Both the position numbers and the translations under genes were made by a program. The notes beneath the pieces are model-generated. The model had not been told where the DNA came from and did not search any database. It saw only the letters and a program-made list of their open reading frames with translations. A stretch of DNA of 64,000 nt, from NCBI GenBank assembly GCA_963836405.1, contig CAWIJL010000007.1, positions 372,001 to 436,000 on the forward strand, given 5' to 3'. Below, piece after piece: positions 8,527 through 17,657 of the stretch. This stretch comes from CAWIJJ01 sp963836405 (lineage in GTDB: Bacteria; Acidobacteriota; Terriglobia; Bryobacterales; Bryobacteraceae). How positions within the stretch are numbered: position 1 is the stretch's first letter; each line of letters starts with the position of its first letter.

Positions 8527-10788
8527 CTACTCCGTTACAAAAAGCAGCGACGCCACGGGAGGCAACACGAGCCTCAGAGTCGTAGCCGGCTGGCCCCCCG
8601 CTTCGCCCGCCGTGAACTCCGCCGCCTCCTGCGTCCCGGTGTGCGGATTCCAGATGCGCAGAGTCTTGCGGCCCCGCAGGACCACCTTCGTATCGATGGC
8701 GTTGGGGGACGAGTTGGCGAAGAAATAAATGTCGCGGCCATCCTTGACCTTGTGGATGTAGGTCAAGGCCCCGTCGTATTCGTTACCGAGGCGCAACTGC
8801 CCCATCGGCTCCTGGATGTCCACGTCGCGCTCGGGCAGCACCAGCTTCAGAGCATAGTCGATCAGCCAGGGGTGCACGGTGGGCAGAAACAGCGCCTGGC
8901 CGCCCGCCTTGTTCTTGTGCATGTAATACCAGAAGACGTAAAAGTTCTGCCGGTCCTGCGCGCGCCGCACGTCGGCGGTTAGCGGCTGATCCGGCGAAGC
9001 GCCGAACACGTCGGCCATGGCCTGCCGCACTTCCTTGTCTTTGCCGAACTCGGCGGAGCGCGTAGGCAGCGAGCCGGTGGCGATCACGGCGCCGCCTTTG
9101 TCGTAGAACTCTTTGATCTTCGCCGCCGCGGCTGCCGGGAGGATGTCTCCGGCGGGCAGCATCAGCACACGGTACGCCTCGCGGTTCTCGCGGTTGTTCA
9201 GGATCAGCGAGCCGCCGGCATCCACCGTGCACCGGTCCACCAGCACCTCGGGATGCAGATAGGTGTAATCCACACGCAAGCCGCGAAACAGCGCCTCGCC
9301 GATATCCTGGTAGTCCATGCCGAAGGCGTAGCCGCCCTCGCGCGCATAGGCCGTCTCCATGATCTGCGGAGGCTGCTCGCCTTCGCCCAGCGGAAACGTG
9401 ACGCCTCCCAGGTTGCGGTACTGCGCGTGCAGCGAGGCGATGGGGTACAGCACGGCGATATCGGCCACGTGCCGCCCGTGCTGAAGCAGGTAGCTCAGAC
9501 GTCCGACGTAGTCGTTCAGTTCGGCCCGCTTGGGCTGCACCGTGCGCGCCGGAACCTGGAAGTTGACGCCCATAGCGAACTGGTCCATGGCCACCTGAAA
9601 CGCGATCTTGTCGGTGAGCCCGCGATAGGCGGCGTAGGTCTCCGCCCGCATGATGGGGTGATCGAAATTGAAGGCCGCCGACGTCACGATCTTGTACGCC
9701 TGATTGGTTCGGCCGTACCACCAGATGTCGTCGATGGTGGGCAGCGCCTGATGCTCGAACACCTTCATCAGGTCTCCATTGAGCGGCGTCGGATTGAGCG
9801 GTTCCTCCTGATCGAGGTGTCCGCCGAATTGCAGGTTGTGCGCGGCGCACCAGTCGTTCAGGCGCTTGATGAAGTTCTCGGCGAATAGCTGGCCGCGAAA
9901 TCCGAACAGCGCGTTGCGCGCGGCCGCGGTTTGCGGGCCGATGTCGTACCACATCGCCGGATAGTATTTCATGGGCGAGTAGCCGTACCGCTTCTGAAAC
10001 ATCGCATTGAATTCCGGCGTCCACATGCGGTCCGCGTGGTGCATGGAAGGTTCGTCGTAGAACGTCTGCTTGATGAGCTTGCCGAATTCATTCCCGAAAT
10101 TCTGTGCGTACTTCTCGTAGGTCATCGAGATGAAGGTGCTCATGGCTTTTTCATCCAGGTAATCGACGATGCGAGACTTCCCCTCGGTGAGATAGAAAGC
10201 CATTACCTTCCACTCGCCCGCCGGCACCGGGCAGACGATGCGGTTCTGTTGCCGCCGCGTGCCGATGTCCACCAGCTCGAAGCTGTCGCGGTTCATCATC
10301 ACCGCGCCCATGTAGATGCCTGCCGGAATGTCGAGTTCGACAGTTGCCGGCCCGGCGGCGTTCTTTTCCGCCATGTTGAGATTGTGCGCGACATACTGCG
10401 GATACTGGGCCAGCAACTGCCCGCCGGCGGTGCCGCTGGGGAAAGCGTAGTCGTCGTACAGGATCAGTTCCAGACCCTGTTTCTTGGCCTCCTCGATAGC
10501 GATCTTGTACAGCCGGAAATATTCGTCGCTCAGGAACGGAACGCCCTGGCCCGGCTGCGGACGGCCGCCGGCTTCGATGAAGAAGCCCCCGTAGTTCAAC
10601 TTCGCCATCTCCTGAATGCCGGAGACGACATCCTTCTCGTTCAGCGTGGCCAGGTTGAAGTTCCACATCGCGTGCCCGCGGTACGCGGCTGGCGGCGATT
10701 TGAAAATCGCGGGATCGAAGCTGTTTTGGGCCAAAGCCACAACCGGCAGGACCAACAATGCGGAAACGACAAAGTACCGGCAAGACAT
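8527..10788 (-). CDS. Secreted glycoside hydrolase, GH106-like (alpha-L-rhamnosidase type)
   Basis: A 753-residue secreted protein with a clear signal peptide ('YFVVSALLVLPVVALAQ'). The first 300 residues show the GH106-type (beta/alpha)8 barrel: 'PPAAYRGHAMWNFN', 'QEMAKLNYGGFFIEAGGRP', 'LSDEYFRLYKIAIEEAKKQG', 'LYDDYAFPSGTAGGQLL', later 'TFYDEPSMHH'. The C-terminal third looks like beta-sandwich. GH106 enzymes release alpha-L-rhamnose from pectic or glycoside substrates, but exact specificity cannot be read here. The ATG at 10788 is chosen because it carries the signal peptide and is preceded by GAGGT. That site overlaps the stop of the esterase gene, so the two are probably translated together. 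Confidence 0.75.
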   Translation of the reverse strand: MSCRYFVVSALLVLPVVALAQNSFDPAIFKSPPAAYRGHAMWNFNLATLNEKDVVSGIQEMAKLNYGGFFIEAGGRPQPGQGVPFLSDEYFRLYKIAIEEAKKQGLELILYDDYAFPSGTAGGQLLAQYPQYVAHNLNMAEKNAAGPATVELDIPAGIYMGAVMMNRDSFELVDIGTRRQQNRIVCPVPAGEWKVMAFYLTEGKSRIVDYLDEKAMSTFISMTYEKYAQNFGNEFGKLIKQTFYDEPSMHHADRMWTPEFNAMFQKRYGYSPMKYYPAMWYDIGPQTAAARNALFGFRGQLFAENFIKRLNDWCAAHNLQFGGHLDQEEPLNPTPLNGDLMKVFEHQALPTIDDIWWYGRTNQAYKIVTSAAFNFDHPIMRAETYAAYRGLTDKIAFQVAMDQFAMGVNFQVPARTVQPKRAELNDYVGRLSYLLQHGRHVADIAVLYPIASLHAQYRNLGGVTFPLGEGEQPPQIMETAYAREGGYAFGMDYQDIGEALFRGLRVDYTYLHPEVLVDRCTVDAGGSLILNNRENREAYRVLMLPAGDILPAAAAAKIKEFYDKGGAVIATGSLPTRSAEFGKDKEVRQAMADVFGASPDQPLTADVRRAQDRQNFYVFWYYMHKNKAGGQALFLPTVHPWLIDYALKLVLPERDVDIQEPMGQLRLGNEYDGALTYIHKVKDGRDIYFFANSSPNAIDTKVVLRGRKTLRIWNPHTGTQEAAEFTAGEAGGQPATTLRLVLPPVASLLFVTE

Positions 10789-10793
10789 CGCAT

Positions 10794-13124
10794 CTACCTC
10801 GCGTTCACAAAATTCGCCGCCATCCACTTCACGATCTCGTCCTGCGTACCGTTGGGAAGGCGGTTGTAGTCCCAGGGCTCCTCGAGAGCTAATTTCGCGC
10901 CTGCGCCGTACAGGCCGTAGATCTTGCGGGCCCGTTCAATGGCGGCGCGCACATCGTTTGGATTCGCGTCGCGATCTAACTGCGGCTGCACCACCAGCGC
11001 CGGCCGCGGCGCGATCGTTGCCAGCAGGTCGTCGAAATCGTACGGGATTTCCGCTTCGTGGCCGGCGAACAAGCCCAGCCGCGGAATCAGGCCGTGCTCC
11101 CGGCTGTCGCGCGCGATCGATTCGGCGCTGCTGCGCATCGGCGTGAAACCGCAGATGGAGACCAGCCCCTTGACGCGCGCGTCTAGCGCCGCCGTGTAGA
11201 TGCCCACCGTCCCGCCCAGGGAATAGCCGAACAGGTAGATACGCTCGGGATCCACCAGCGCGTCCTTTTCGAGCGCGTCTATGGCGGCGCGGGCGTCTTC
11301 CACCAGCCGGCCCATGTGCGACCACCGCGGATACCGGTCGTAGAACGGGCCGGACTCGCTCATCCGGCTGCCGAACCCGCTCTGGTCGTACGCCAGAACG
11401 GCATAGCCGGCGCGAACCAGCGCCAGGATCGGATGCAGATCGTTGTGATAGACCCACATGTAGCCGAGCGGATAGCTGTAGCCGTGCAGCCAGATCACCG
11501 TCGGCAGCCGCGCGCCCTCGGGCGTTCCGGCGGGATAGTAGAGGTTCCCGCGGACGTTGTAGCCGAAGCTGATGGGGCGGGACGCCGTCTGACTCTTCTC
11601 GGGCTCCAGCCACCCGAACGAATTGCCGCCGCGCTGAATCACCCAGGCCACCAGGTCGGGCGTGGTCTGTCCCGGATTGCCGCGAGCCGCTTGTGGTGCG
11701 GGTGCGCCCCGGCCCGCCGCGCCCCGGCCCGCCGTGCCCCGGCCGCCCCGCCCCGGCCCGCGGCGGGCGGCATTCTGGGCGGCTCCTCGCCCAACATCCA
11801 CTCCACCGATTGGCGAATCGCACGCGCTCTTCTTCTCCCACTCGGCCGTCGATGCAGCCGTGAGGCTAACGGGGCGCGGGGAAGCGCTCGGGTTTATCGC
11901 AGTCCCAGGCTTGGCGCGCCATTTCTCGTAATCCCAGGGGAACAGCCGATCGTTGGTCCAGACGCGCGAGGATCGCCCGAACTGGATGTCCAGCCAATCC
12001 AGGCAGGCTTCCTGATCGTTGGCGCCGTGAAAGCCGGGGACGCGCAGCAGGCCGAGCCTGGAGGGCTGGCCGAGCAGTTGGTAGACCTTCAGCGCGGAAG
12101 CGTAAGACTGCTCGTCGCCCCAGACGTTGGAAACCTCGTCGTTGAGACCGTACTCCATGAGCATGGCGCGCGGCGCCACCATCGCCACCAGCAGGTTCGC
12201 GTCGATAGGCAGGCGGTCTTCCCGGCCGGCGAAGAAACGCAGGCGGGGCACGAACCAGGTGGGAAAGCTGCGCGTAGTGCTTTCGACGCCCTCGCCAAAT
12301 CCGCGCTCGCCCGCCGAGCGCCACGGCAGCACGCCGCCCACTCCGGTGCTGCCGGCGATCACGGCGGCGATGCGCTCGTCCATGGCGGCGGCGGTCGCGG
12401 CCATCTTGCCGTCGCGCGAATAACCGAACATGCCGACGCGCTTCATGTCGGCCTGGGGCAGCGTCTCCAAATAATCCAGCACCAGGCCGGCCGCCCAGGC
12501 GCGGCGCGGCAGCAGCGCGAAGTCGTAGTCAGGGTAAAGTTGGGCGAGCGCGGCGGCGTCGTCCATGCCGTCGTTGCCGGCGTATCCGGCGGAGATATAC
12601 CGGCGCCGCAGCAGGGCCGGCGACCAGCCCGCCAGGTTCGGGCTGATCAGCGCCGGGAACGGACCCTTGCCATCCGGAATCATTACCTGCACGCGCAGGG
12701 AGCCCTTGCTCTGCGGGCCGAACTCGAGGCGCAGATTGCGCACCAGGTAGCCGCTGCCGCGCGTCTCGTCGAGCACCACGGCTCGATCCAGCTTCGGTTT
12801 GGGCGGGAACGTGCCCAACTGGTATTTCTCAAACAGTTGGCGGATTTCGGCGCGGCGGCGTCTCCAGTCCTGCGGAGTGCGCACCTTCAGCCCATCCAGG
12901 AATTTGAGCGGATCGGGCAGGCCGTTGACCCGCGGCAATGCGTCAAAATCGGGCGGCAACTCGCCGCTGGTCCGCAACCATTCGCGGAATGAGGGCACGT
13001 CGGGCAGTATCTGCTGAAGCTTTTCCAGATATTGGCGGCGCTCCTCGACGGTCATGGCGGAGGCCGGCAGCAGCAGCGCAAACGCGCACGCGAACGCGCA
13101 AAGGGCAGTTTTCCATCGTGACAT
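10794..13124 (-). CDS. Secreted two-domain esterase (glucuronoyl-esterase-like plus alpha/beta hydrolase)
   Basis: A 776-residue exported protein with two alpha/beta-hydrolase units. After a signal peptide (about residues 7-23), residues 70-400 resemble CE15 glucuronoyl esterases. The nucleophile elbow is 'GYSRDGK' (Ser236), close to the CE15 'GCSRxGK' motif, with a likely catalytic His in 'GFHGAND' (about 366). A low-complexity Gly/Arg/Ala linker spans about 440-490. Residues 515-776 form a second hydrolase of acetyl-xylan-esterase/prolyl-oligopeptidase type, with 'WLHGYSYPLGY' and nucleophile elbow 'GYSLGG' (Ser635). The pair would suit de-esterification of plant cell-wall polysaccharide, but specificity is inferred. 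The adjoining GH106-like gene starts within six bases of the stop. Confidence 0.8.
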   Translation of the reverse strand: MSRWKTALCAFACAFALLLPASAMTVEERRQYLEKLQQILPDVPSFREWLRTSGELPPDFDALPRVNGLPDPLKFLDGLKVRTPQDWRRRRAEIRQLFEKYQLGTFPPKPKLDRAVVLDETRGSGYLVRNLRLEFGPQSKGSLRVQVMIPDGKGPFPALISPNLAGWSPALLRRRYISAGYAGNDGMDDAAALAQLYPDYDFALLPRRAWAAGLVLDYLETLPQADMKRVGMFGYSRDGKMAATAAAMDERIAAVIAGSTGVGGVLPWRSAGERGFGEGVESTTRSFPTWFVPRLRFFAGREDRLPIDANLLVAMVAPRAMLMEYGLNDEVSNVWGDEQSYASALKVYQLLGQPSRLGLLRVPGFHGANDQEACLDWLDIQFGRSSRVWTNDRLFPWDYEKWRAKPGTAINPSASPRPVSLTAASTAEWEKKSACDSPIGGVDVGRGAAQNAARRGPGRGGRGTAGRGAAGRGAPAPQAARGNPGQTTPDLVAWVIQRGGNSFGWLEPEKSQTASRPISFGYNVRGNLYYPAGTPEGARLPTVIWLHGYSYPLGYMWVYHNDLHPILALVRAGYAVLAYDQSGFGSRMSESGPFYDRYPRWSHMGRLVEDARAAIDALEKDALVDPERIYLFGYSLGGTVGIYTAALDARVKGLVSICGFTPMRSSAESIARDSREHGLIPRLGLFAGHEAEIPYDFDDLLATIAPRPALVVQPQLDRDANPNDVRAAIERARKIYGLYGAGAKLALEEPWDYNRLPNGTQDEIVKWMAANFVNAR
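11700..11772. repeat. Low-complexity GC repeat encoding a Gly/Arg/Ala linker
   Basis: Irregular repeats of CCCCGGCCCGCC-type units, almost pure G and C. On the minus strand they encode the 'GRGAAGRGA'-like linker between the two hydrolase domains of the esterase. Such tracts expand and contract easily and are error-prone in sequencing, yet the frame stays open through it. Confidence 0.75.
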
Positions 13125-13289
13125 GGCTCCTCAAACCATTTCACACTGCGGCCCGGGTTGCAAAGGGCGCCCGTCGCTGCGCACACTTCGAGGCGCGACG
13201 GACTATCCAGCGCTCTCCGCGAGTTGCGGCCGGTGGAATGCCCAGTGCGTGTGGACAATCCGCCAGCCTGCTCGGTGGTGCTCCTGCGC

Positions 13290-14069
13290 CTACTGCTTCT
13301 TGCCGGGCGGCGGCGGAGTGGTTTCGTTCTCCACCACATCGCCGTAACGGATCGTGGACTTGCCCTCGTATTTCTTGTAGTCCTGATACTTCACCGTCAT
13401 GCGGATGCGCTGGTCGTTGGTCTTGAAGTGCAGCGTGTCGTCGGCGCGTGTATAAGTGGGGAACCAATACTTGCCGTCGATCTGCTCGCGATACGTCTCG
13501 AACTTCGGGAACTGGTTATCGGAGCTCTTCTTGATCACGCCCACGCCCTTGCCGTAGGTCTTGACGATCTGAAGGTCCCGGTCGTCCACCCAGATCTGGC
13601 CTTCGAAGTACCGCTTGCCCTGCACCATCTTCTTGGGCTTGACGGAGAAAACATAGCAGCCGATTTCGTCGATCTTCTCCCGGCCCAGGTAGTTGATGTC
13701 GTACTCGGGAATCTCCGCGGTCGTCAGCACGAACGGCTGAACATTGCGCAGGTCGGCCTCGTCCTCCGGGGTCAGCAGGATGTTCCGCAGCGTCTGCACG
13801 GGAGCGTAAACCACCTTCTCCACGCGCTTGCCTTCCGGCGAAAAGATGATGTCCTCCACCAGGTCCCATTTGCCGCCCGTGGGATTGCCGCTGGCGTCCA
13901 GTTCTTCCAGTTTCACCGTCTGGCGGTAGGTGTAATTGTTCCGCGCCTCGGCGAACTCGGCTTCTTTGGCGGCGAACTTCTGGATGATTTCTTCCGGTTT
14001 CAGCTCGTTGGCGGCCCAGACGGGCAGGGAAACAGCCGCTAGAAGGGCGGAAAGAACGATTCCACGCAT
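13290..14069 (-). CDS. Exported protein resembling outer-membrane lipoprotein-sorting proteins
   Basis: A 259-residue exported protein with signal peptide 'IVLSALLAAVSLPVWAA'. The rest is predicted antiparallel beta-sheet, with stretches such as 'RNNYTYRQTVKLEELD', 'GCYVFSVKPKK', 'FEGQIWVDDRDLQIVKTYG' and 'YWFPTYTRADD'. This pattern fits the LolA/LolB-like fold proteins annotated as outer membrane lipoprotein-sorting proteins. A Pro-rich tail ends it. Three in-frame ATGs lie at 14081, 14072 and 14069. The GAGG at 14076-14079 is best spaced for the last, so I use that. It lies 13-25 bases after the acyl-CoA dehydrogenase on the same strand. The exact ligand is unknown. Confidence 0.65.
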   Translation of the reverse strand: MRGIVLSALLAAVSLPVWAANELKPEEIIQKFAAKEAEFAEARNNYTYRQTVKLEELDASGNPTGGKWDLVEDIIFSPEGKRVEKVVYAPVQTLRNILLTPEDEADLRNVQPFVLTTAEIPEYDINYLGREKIDEIGCYVFSVKPKKMVQGKRYFEGQIWVDDRDLQIVKTYGKGVGVIKKSSDNQFPKFETYREQIDGKYWFPTYTRADDTLHFKTNDQRIRMTVKYQDYKKYEGKSTIRYGDVVENETTPPPPGKKQ

Positions 14070-14094
14070 CATTATCCTCATTGGTGAGACGGGC

Positions 14095-15270
14095 TTACTT
14101 GCCTAACAGTTTCTTCGCGATGGTAAGCAACTGGATGTTGCTGGTGCCTTCGTAGATTCGGCCGATTTTGGCGTCGCGGTACAGCTTCTCCACGGGGTAA
14201 TCCTTGGTGATGCCCACGCCGCCATGTACCTCGATGGCCGTAGATGCCGCCTTTTCAGCGATTTCCGAGCTGTAGTACTTGGCCATCGCAGCCTCTGCCA
14301 GAAATGGCATGCCGGCGTCGCGCAGGCGCGCGGCGTTGTAAACCAGCAGCCGGGCGGCCTCCACTTCCACCGCCATCCGCGCCAGTTCGAACTGAACGGC
14401 TTGAAACTCCGCGATCGCCTTGCCGAACTGCTTCCGCTCCCTGGCATACGCAGTGGCGTGCTCGAGAGCGCCTCGGGCAAGACCGATCATCTGCGCCCCG
14501 ATAGCGATCCGCCCCTCGTTCAGCGTCTCAATGGCGATTTTGTAGCCCTGCCCCACCTCGCCCATCACGTTTTCGCGCGGTACCCGGCAATTATCCAAAA
14601 CCAGTTCGCAGGTGGACGACGCCCGCAGCCCGAGCTTGTCTTCCTTCTTCCCCACCTGAAATCCCGGGAAATTCCGCTCGATCAGGAATGCGGTGACCCC
14701 CCGATACCCGGCGTCGGGCCTGGCGTTGGCAAACAGCAGGAAAAAACCCGCTTCGGCAGCGTTCGTGATCCACAGTTTGCGCCCGGTGAGCAGGAAGTGG
14801 TCGCCGGCATCCTGGGCGCGCGTAGCCATGGCAAACGCATCCGAGCCGGAACCGGCTTCGCTGAGCGCATAGGAAGCGACCGTGTTCCCGGCCAGGCGCG
14901 GCAGGTACTTGGCCTTCTGTTCGGGAGTGGCCCAGCGCAGCAGGGCGTTGTTGCAGATGGTGTTCTGCACATCCACGATCACACCCGCCGAGGGATCCAC
15001 CGCGGAAAGCTCCTCCACCGCCAGGATCGCCTGGAAAAAGCTTCCGCCCTGCCCCCCGAACTCCTCCGGGATTTCGATCGCCATCAGGCCCATTTCGAAG
15101 AACTGGGAGATGATGTCTTTGCGGAAGACGCCGGCCTCGTCCATTTCCCGGACGTGGGGCCGGATCTGCTCCCGTGCGAACTTGCGCACCGTGCTCTGGA
15201 AAAACCGCTCCTCTTCGCTGAGGGCGGTCAGCGGAAGGCGTCCCGCCTCCATCTGCTCCGCGGTCGGCAT
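14095..15270 (-). CDS. Acyl-CoA dehydrogenase (short/branched-chain type)
   Basis: A 391-residue FAD enzyme that oxidises acyl-CoA to trans-2-enoyl-CoA and passes electrons to ETF. The three-domain family layout is full length. Visible are 'EFGGQGGSFFQAILAVEELSAVD', the flavin/substrate motif 'YALSEAGSGSDAFAM', 'WITNA', 'ERKQFGKAIAEFQAVQF', and the C-terminal 'EVHGGVGITKDYPVEKLYRDAKI'. The catalytic base is expected in 'IYEGTSNIQ'. That motif and the 'NIQLLTIAKKLLG' end resemble the short/branched-chain (ACADSB-like) group, pointing to branched-chain amino acid or short-chain fatty acid breakdown. The gene follows alanine dehydrogenase with a 10-base gap, so the two are probably co-transcribed. 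Confidence 0.93.
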   Translation of the reverse strand: MPTAEQMEAGRLPLTALSEEERFFQSTVRKFAREQIRPHVREMDEAGVFRKDIISQFFEMGLMAIEIPEEFGGQGGSFFQAILAVEELSAVDPSAGVIVDVQNTICNNALLRWATPEQKAKYLPRLAGNTVASYALSEAGSGSDAFAMATRAQDAGDHFLLTGRKLWITNAAEAGFFLLFANARPDAGYRGVTAFLIERNFPGFQVGKKEDKLGLRASSTCELVLDNCRVPRENVMGEVGQGYKIAIETLNEGRIAIGAQMIGLARGALEHATAYARERKQFGKAIAEFQAVQFELARMAVEVEAARLLVYNAARLRDAGMPFLAEAAMAKYYSSEIAEKAASTAIEVHGGVGITKDYPVEKLYRDAKIGRIYEGTSNIQLLTIAKKLLGK

Positions 15271-15280
15271 GTAATGGAGC

Positions 15281-16393
15281 TTACTCCACCCGGGCGAGCT
15301 GACGCCACTGCCGGCCTTGCGATTCGGCCACGCCGCTGTGCGTAACGTAGCCGTTATAGGTGTTTACACCCTCGCGCAGCGCGGAATGACGGTCGCACGC
15401 ACCCTCCAGGCCGTGATTGGCCAGTTCCAGCAGGTAAGGGAACGTCGCATTGGTCAGCGCGAAGGTGGAGGTGTGGGGCACCGCCGCCGGCATGTTGGAG
15501 ACGCAGTAGTGCAGCACGCCGTCCACGAAGTAAATCGGTTCGGTGTGGGTAGTGGCATGCGACGTCTCGAAGCAGCCGCCCTGGTCGATGGCCACGTCCA
15601 CCACCACGGCCCCGCGCTTCATGGTGGCGATCATTTCGCGCCGCACCAGCTTCGGCGCCGAGGCGCCCGGAATCAGCACCGCGCCCACCACCAGGTCCGC
15701 CGTCTTCAGGTTCTCCCCGATGGTCCAGGTGTTCGACGCCAGCGTGACCATCTGCCCGTTGAAAATGTCATCGAGCGCGCGCAGGCGGTTCAGGTTCCGA
15801 TCGATCATCACCACGTGGGCGCCAAGCCCGAGTGCCATCTTGGCCGCGTTCGTTCCCACGATGCCGCCCCCCAGGATCACCACGTTCGCCGGCGCCACTC
15901 CGGGCACACCGCCGAGAAGAATACCCCGGCCGCCGTTGGGCCGCTCCAGGTATTGCGCGCCCACCTGCACCGCCATGCGTCCCGCCACTTCGCTCATTGG
16001 TGTCAACAGCGGCAGCGACCCGTCCGCCTCCACGATGGTCTCGTAGGCCACGCCGTTCACCTTGGCTTGCAGCAGGCGCTCGGTCAATTCGGGCAGGGGC
16101 GCCAGGTGCAGGTAGGTGAACAAGGTGAGGCCCGCCCGGAAGTACGGGTATTCGCCCGATTGCGGCTCCTTGACCTTGACCACCAGGTCCGCCTTGCGCC
16201 AGACCTCGGCCGCGCTCGCTTCGATGTGCGCGCCGGCCTGCATGTATTCGCGGTCGGTGAGCGAGCTTCCCTCCCCCGCAAGTGTCTCGACAATGACGTC
16301 GTGGCCCGCCTCGCGCAGCGCGCTTACGCCGCTCGGGACCAGACCCACCCGGGTCTCGTGGTCCTTGATTTCCTTGGGTACGCCGATGATCAT
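15281..16393 (-). CDS. ald: Alanine dehydrogenase
   Basis: A 370-residue enzyme that interconverts L-alanine with pyruvate and ammonia using NAD. The length and motifs are those of the family: N-terminal 'GVPKEIKDHETRVGLVP', active-site lysine region 'VVKVKEPQ', 'YLHLAP', 'PMSEVAGRMAVQVGA', Rossmann motif 'VVILGGGIVGTNAAKMALGLGA' and 'VVDVAIDQGGCFETS'. It is the first gene of a minus-strand run that continues with acyl-CoA dehydrogenase, so it may feed nitrogen and carbon from amino-acid breakdown. The start ATG is followed directly by the conserved 'IIGVPKEI'. Confidence 0.96.
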   Translation of the reverse strand: MIIGVPKEIKDHETRVGLVPSGVSALREAGHDVIVETLAGEGSSLTDREYMQAGAHIEASAAEVWRKADLVVKVKEPQSGEYPYFRAGLTLFTYLHLAPLPELTERLLQAKVNGVAYETIVEADGSLPLLTPMSEVAGRMAVQVGAQYLERPNGGRGILLGGVPGVAPANVVILGGGIVGTNAAKMALGLGAHVVMIDRNLNRLRALDDIFNGQMVTLASNTWTIGENLKTADLVVGAVLIPGASAPKLVRREMIATMKRGAVVVDVAIDQGGCFETSHATTHTEPIYFVDGVLHYCVSNMPAAVPHTSTFALTNATFPYLLELANHGLEGACDRHSALREGVNTYNGYVTHSGVAESQGRQWRQLARVE

Positions 16394-16515
16394 GATGCTC
16401 TCCGGTGATTAGCTTAACACCACGCGCGGGTGGCGCAATTCCGGACGCGTTGAATCGCACATTGCCCCGCATTGAGACTCTTTCATGTTGGTGCCCGGCA
16501 GCGGAAAATAGGGTT

Positions 16516-16761
16516 ATGAATTCCTTGGGCCCCTCACCCAGCACTACGGTCGCCGTGGACATTACCAGCATCGTCACCCGGGTTACGACTGTGCAAGAAG
16601 CACGCGCTCTGCCGAGTGGCGTTGTGGTGGGAGATCCCCACGGCGGGCTTACCTTTACTGACGCCGTCGCCGCTGCGCTCGAGAATCGAAGCCTCGGCGG
16701 CTGGCAGGAAATCCGGACGGCCACCGGCGAGGTGTGGACGATTATTTCCGTAAGTCGGTAA
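16516..16761 (+). CDS. Small hypothetical protein
   Basis: An 81-residue product with no family that I recognise. I use the ATG at 16516, preceded by AGGG, rather than the earlier codon at 16405, because the upstream 37 codons look non-coding. Codon third positions are G/C-rich, as in neighbouring genes, which supports translation. The sequence is beta-rich and ends 'GEVWTIISVSR', with no signal peptide or membrane segment. It is divergent from ald and converges on the zinc-ribbon membrane protein gene, with six bases between stops. Confidence 0.5.
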   Translation: MNSLGPSPSTTVAVDITSIVTRVTTVQEARALPSGVVVGDPHGGLTFTDAVAAALENRSLGGWQEIRTATGEVWTIISVSR

Positions 16762-16767
16762 ACAGGT

Positions 16768-17223
16768 TCAACTTAGCTTGGTCCCGCAGTAGGCGCAATG
16801 TGTCCAGCCAGGCTGGCTGACGCGCTGGCAGGACGGGCAGGCGGGAGCCACGCCGAAACCGCAGCGCGGGCAGAAGGCGAAATCCCGGCCCATGCTACCG
16901 CCGCACCGGGCGCAAAACACGGGCATCGGGTCGCGCATGATGAAATACAACATGATGCCGAGCCCGTTCGGCACCAGAACCGCCAGCCAGGTCCACATCA
17001 CATATCGCATGCCGCGCCGCTTGGCGTCGCCGTAGACATAGCCGGTGAGCACTACCCAGGTTGCCGTTAGCGAGGCAATGAGGATGGGCAAAAAGATGAC
17101 GACCGGCGCCGGCGCCCGCCCTCGAACAGCGAGCAGGCTGAAGAAGAAAAAGGCCAGGACGAAGGCAACGCCGGCGATAACCCACGCTACGGTCGGAATG
17201 ACGCTCTTGCGCTCCTCCATCAT
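16768..17223 (-). CDS. Membrane protein with C-terminal double zinc ribbon
   Basis: A 151-residue protein with three hydrophobic segments in the first 105 residues ('VAWVIAGVAFVLAFFFFSLL', 'VIFLPILIASLTATWVVL', 'MWTWLAVLVPNGLGIMLYFI'). The last resembles the membrane unit found at the N-terminus of phospholipase-D-like proteins. Four Cys pairs follow, 'CARC', 'CPRC', 'CPSC' and 'CAYC', enough for two zinc ribbons on the cytoplasmic side. Its start overlaps the anti-sigma factor stop by ATGA, so it is translationally coupled to a sigma/anti-sigma pair and may act with them at the membrane. That role is inference. Confidence 0.75.
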   Translation of the reverse strand: MMEERKSVIPTVAWVIAGVAFVLAFFFFSLLAVRGRAPAPVVIFLPILIASLTATWVVLTGYVYGDAKRRGMRYVMWTWLAVLVPNGLGIMLYFIMRDPMPVFCARCGGSMGRDFAFCPRCGFGVAPACPSCQRVSQPGWTHCAYCGTKLS

Positions 17224-17657
17224 GCGGTCCTCCTTCCCTGCCGGGACCGCTGCAGTGCCGCGGCGGCGGGCGCAATCACGGTCGGCGGCAGGATCCACCA
17301 CAGCAACCACGCCCAGGTTCCAGCCCCGCTCCATAGCGACCACAGGTATACGGCCGAGAGCGCGGCGGCCCCGCCGCAAAGGCCCGCAACTCCCGCCAAT
17401 ACTGCAGCTTGGCGCTGATCGGCGCGCGCCGCGAGCTCGGCCGCAAGCAGCATTTGGGTTTGTTTTGTCAAATCGGGTCGAGCCTGCGGGACCGGCAAAC
17501 CCGGGAGATCGGCTACGATTGCAGCGAATTCGCGCAGCGCCCCGGCGCACGCCGGGCAGTTGCGGACGTGCTCGCGAAGCCGCCGTTCATCCTCCGGCTC
17601 CAGCGCCCCGGCAGCGCTGGTGGCAAGCAGCGCCACGATTTCCGGATCGCATTTCAT
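17220..17657 (-). CDS. Anti-sigma factor with N-terminal zinc-finger domain
   Basis: A 145-residue membrane protein. Residues 1-50 form a ZAS-type anti-sigma domain with 'LREHVRNCPACAGALREF', the His-x3-Cys-x2-Cys zinc motif used to hold ECF sigma factors. Two hydrophobic stretches near the C-terminus ('VLAGVAGLCGGAAALSAVYL' and 'WAWLLWWILPPTVIAPAAA') anchor it in the membrane. The ATG at 17657 overlaps the sigma factor's stop codon (ATGA), the usual arrangement for a cognate pair, and its own stop overlaps the next gene in the same way. The triggering signal cannot be deduced. Confidence 0.82.
   Translation of the reverse strand: MKCDPEIVALLATSAAGALEPEDERRLREHVRNCPACAGALREFAAIVADLPGLPVPQARPDLTKQTQMLLAAELAARADQRQAAVLAGVAGLCGGAAALSAVYLWSLWSGAGTWAWLLWWILPPTVIAPAAAALQRSRQGRRTA

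Noticed and set aside
11316..12992. 558-codon open frame on the plus strand
   Set aside because: Opposite the well-supported two-domain esterase, with no family motif.
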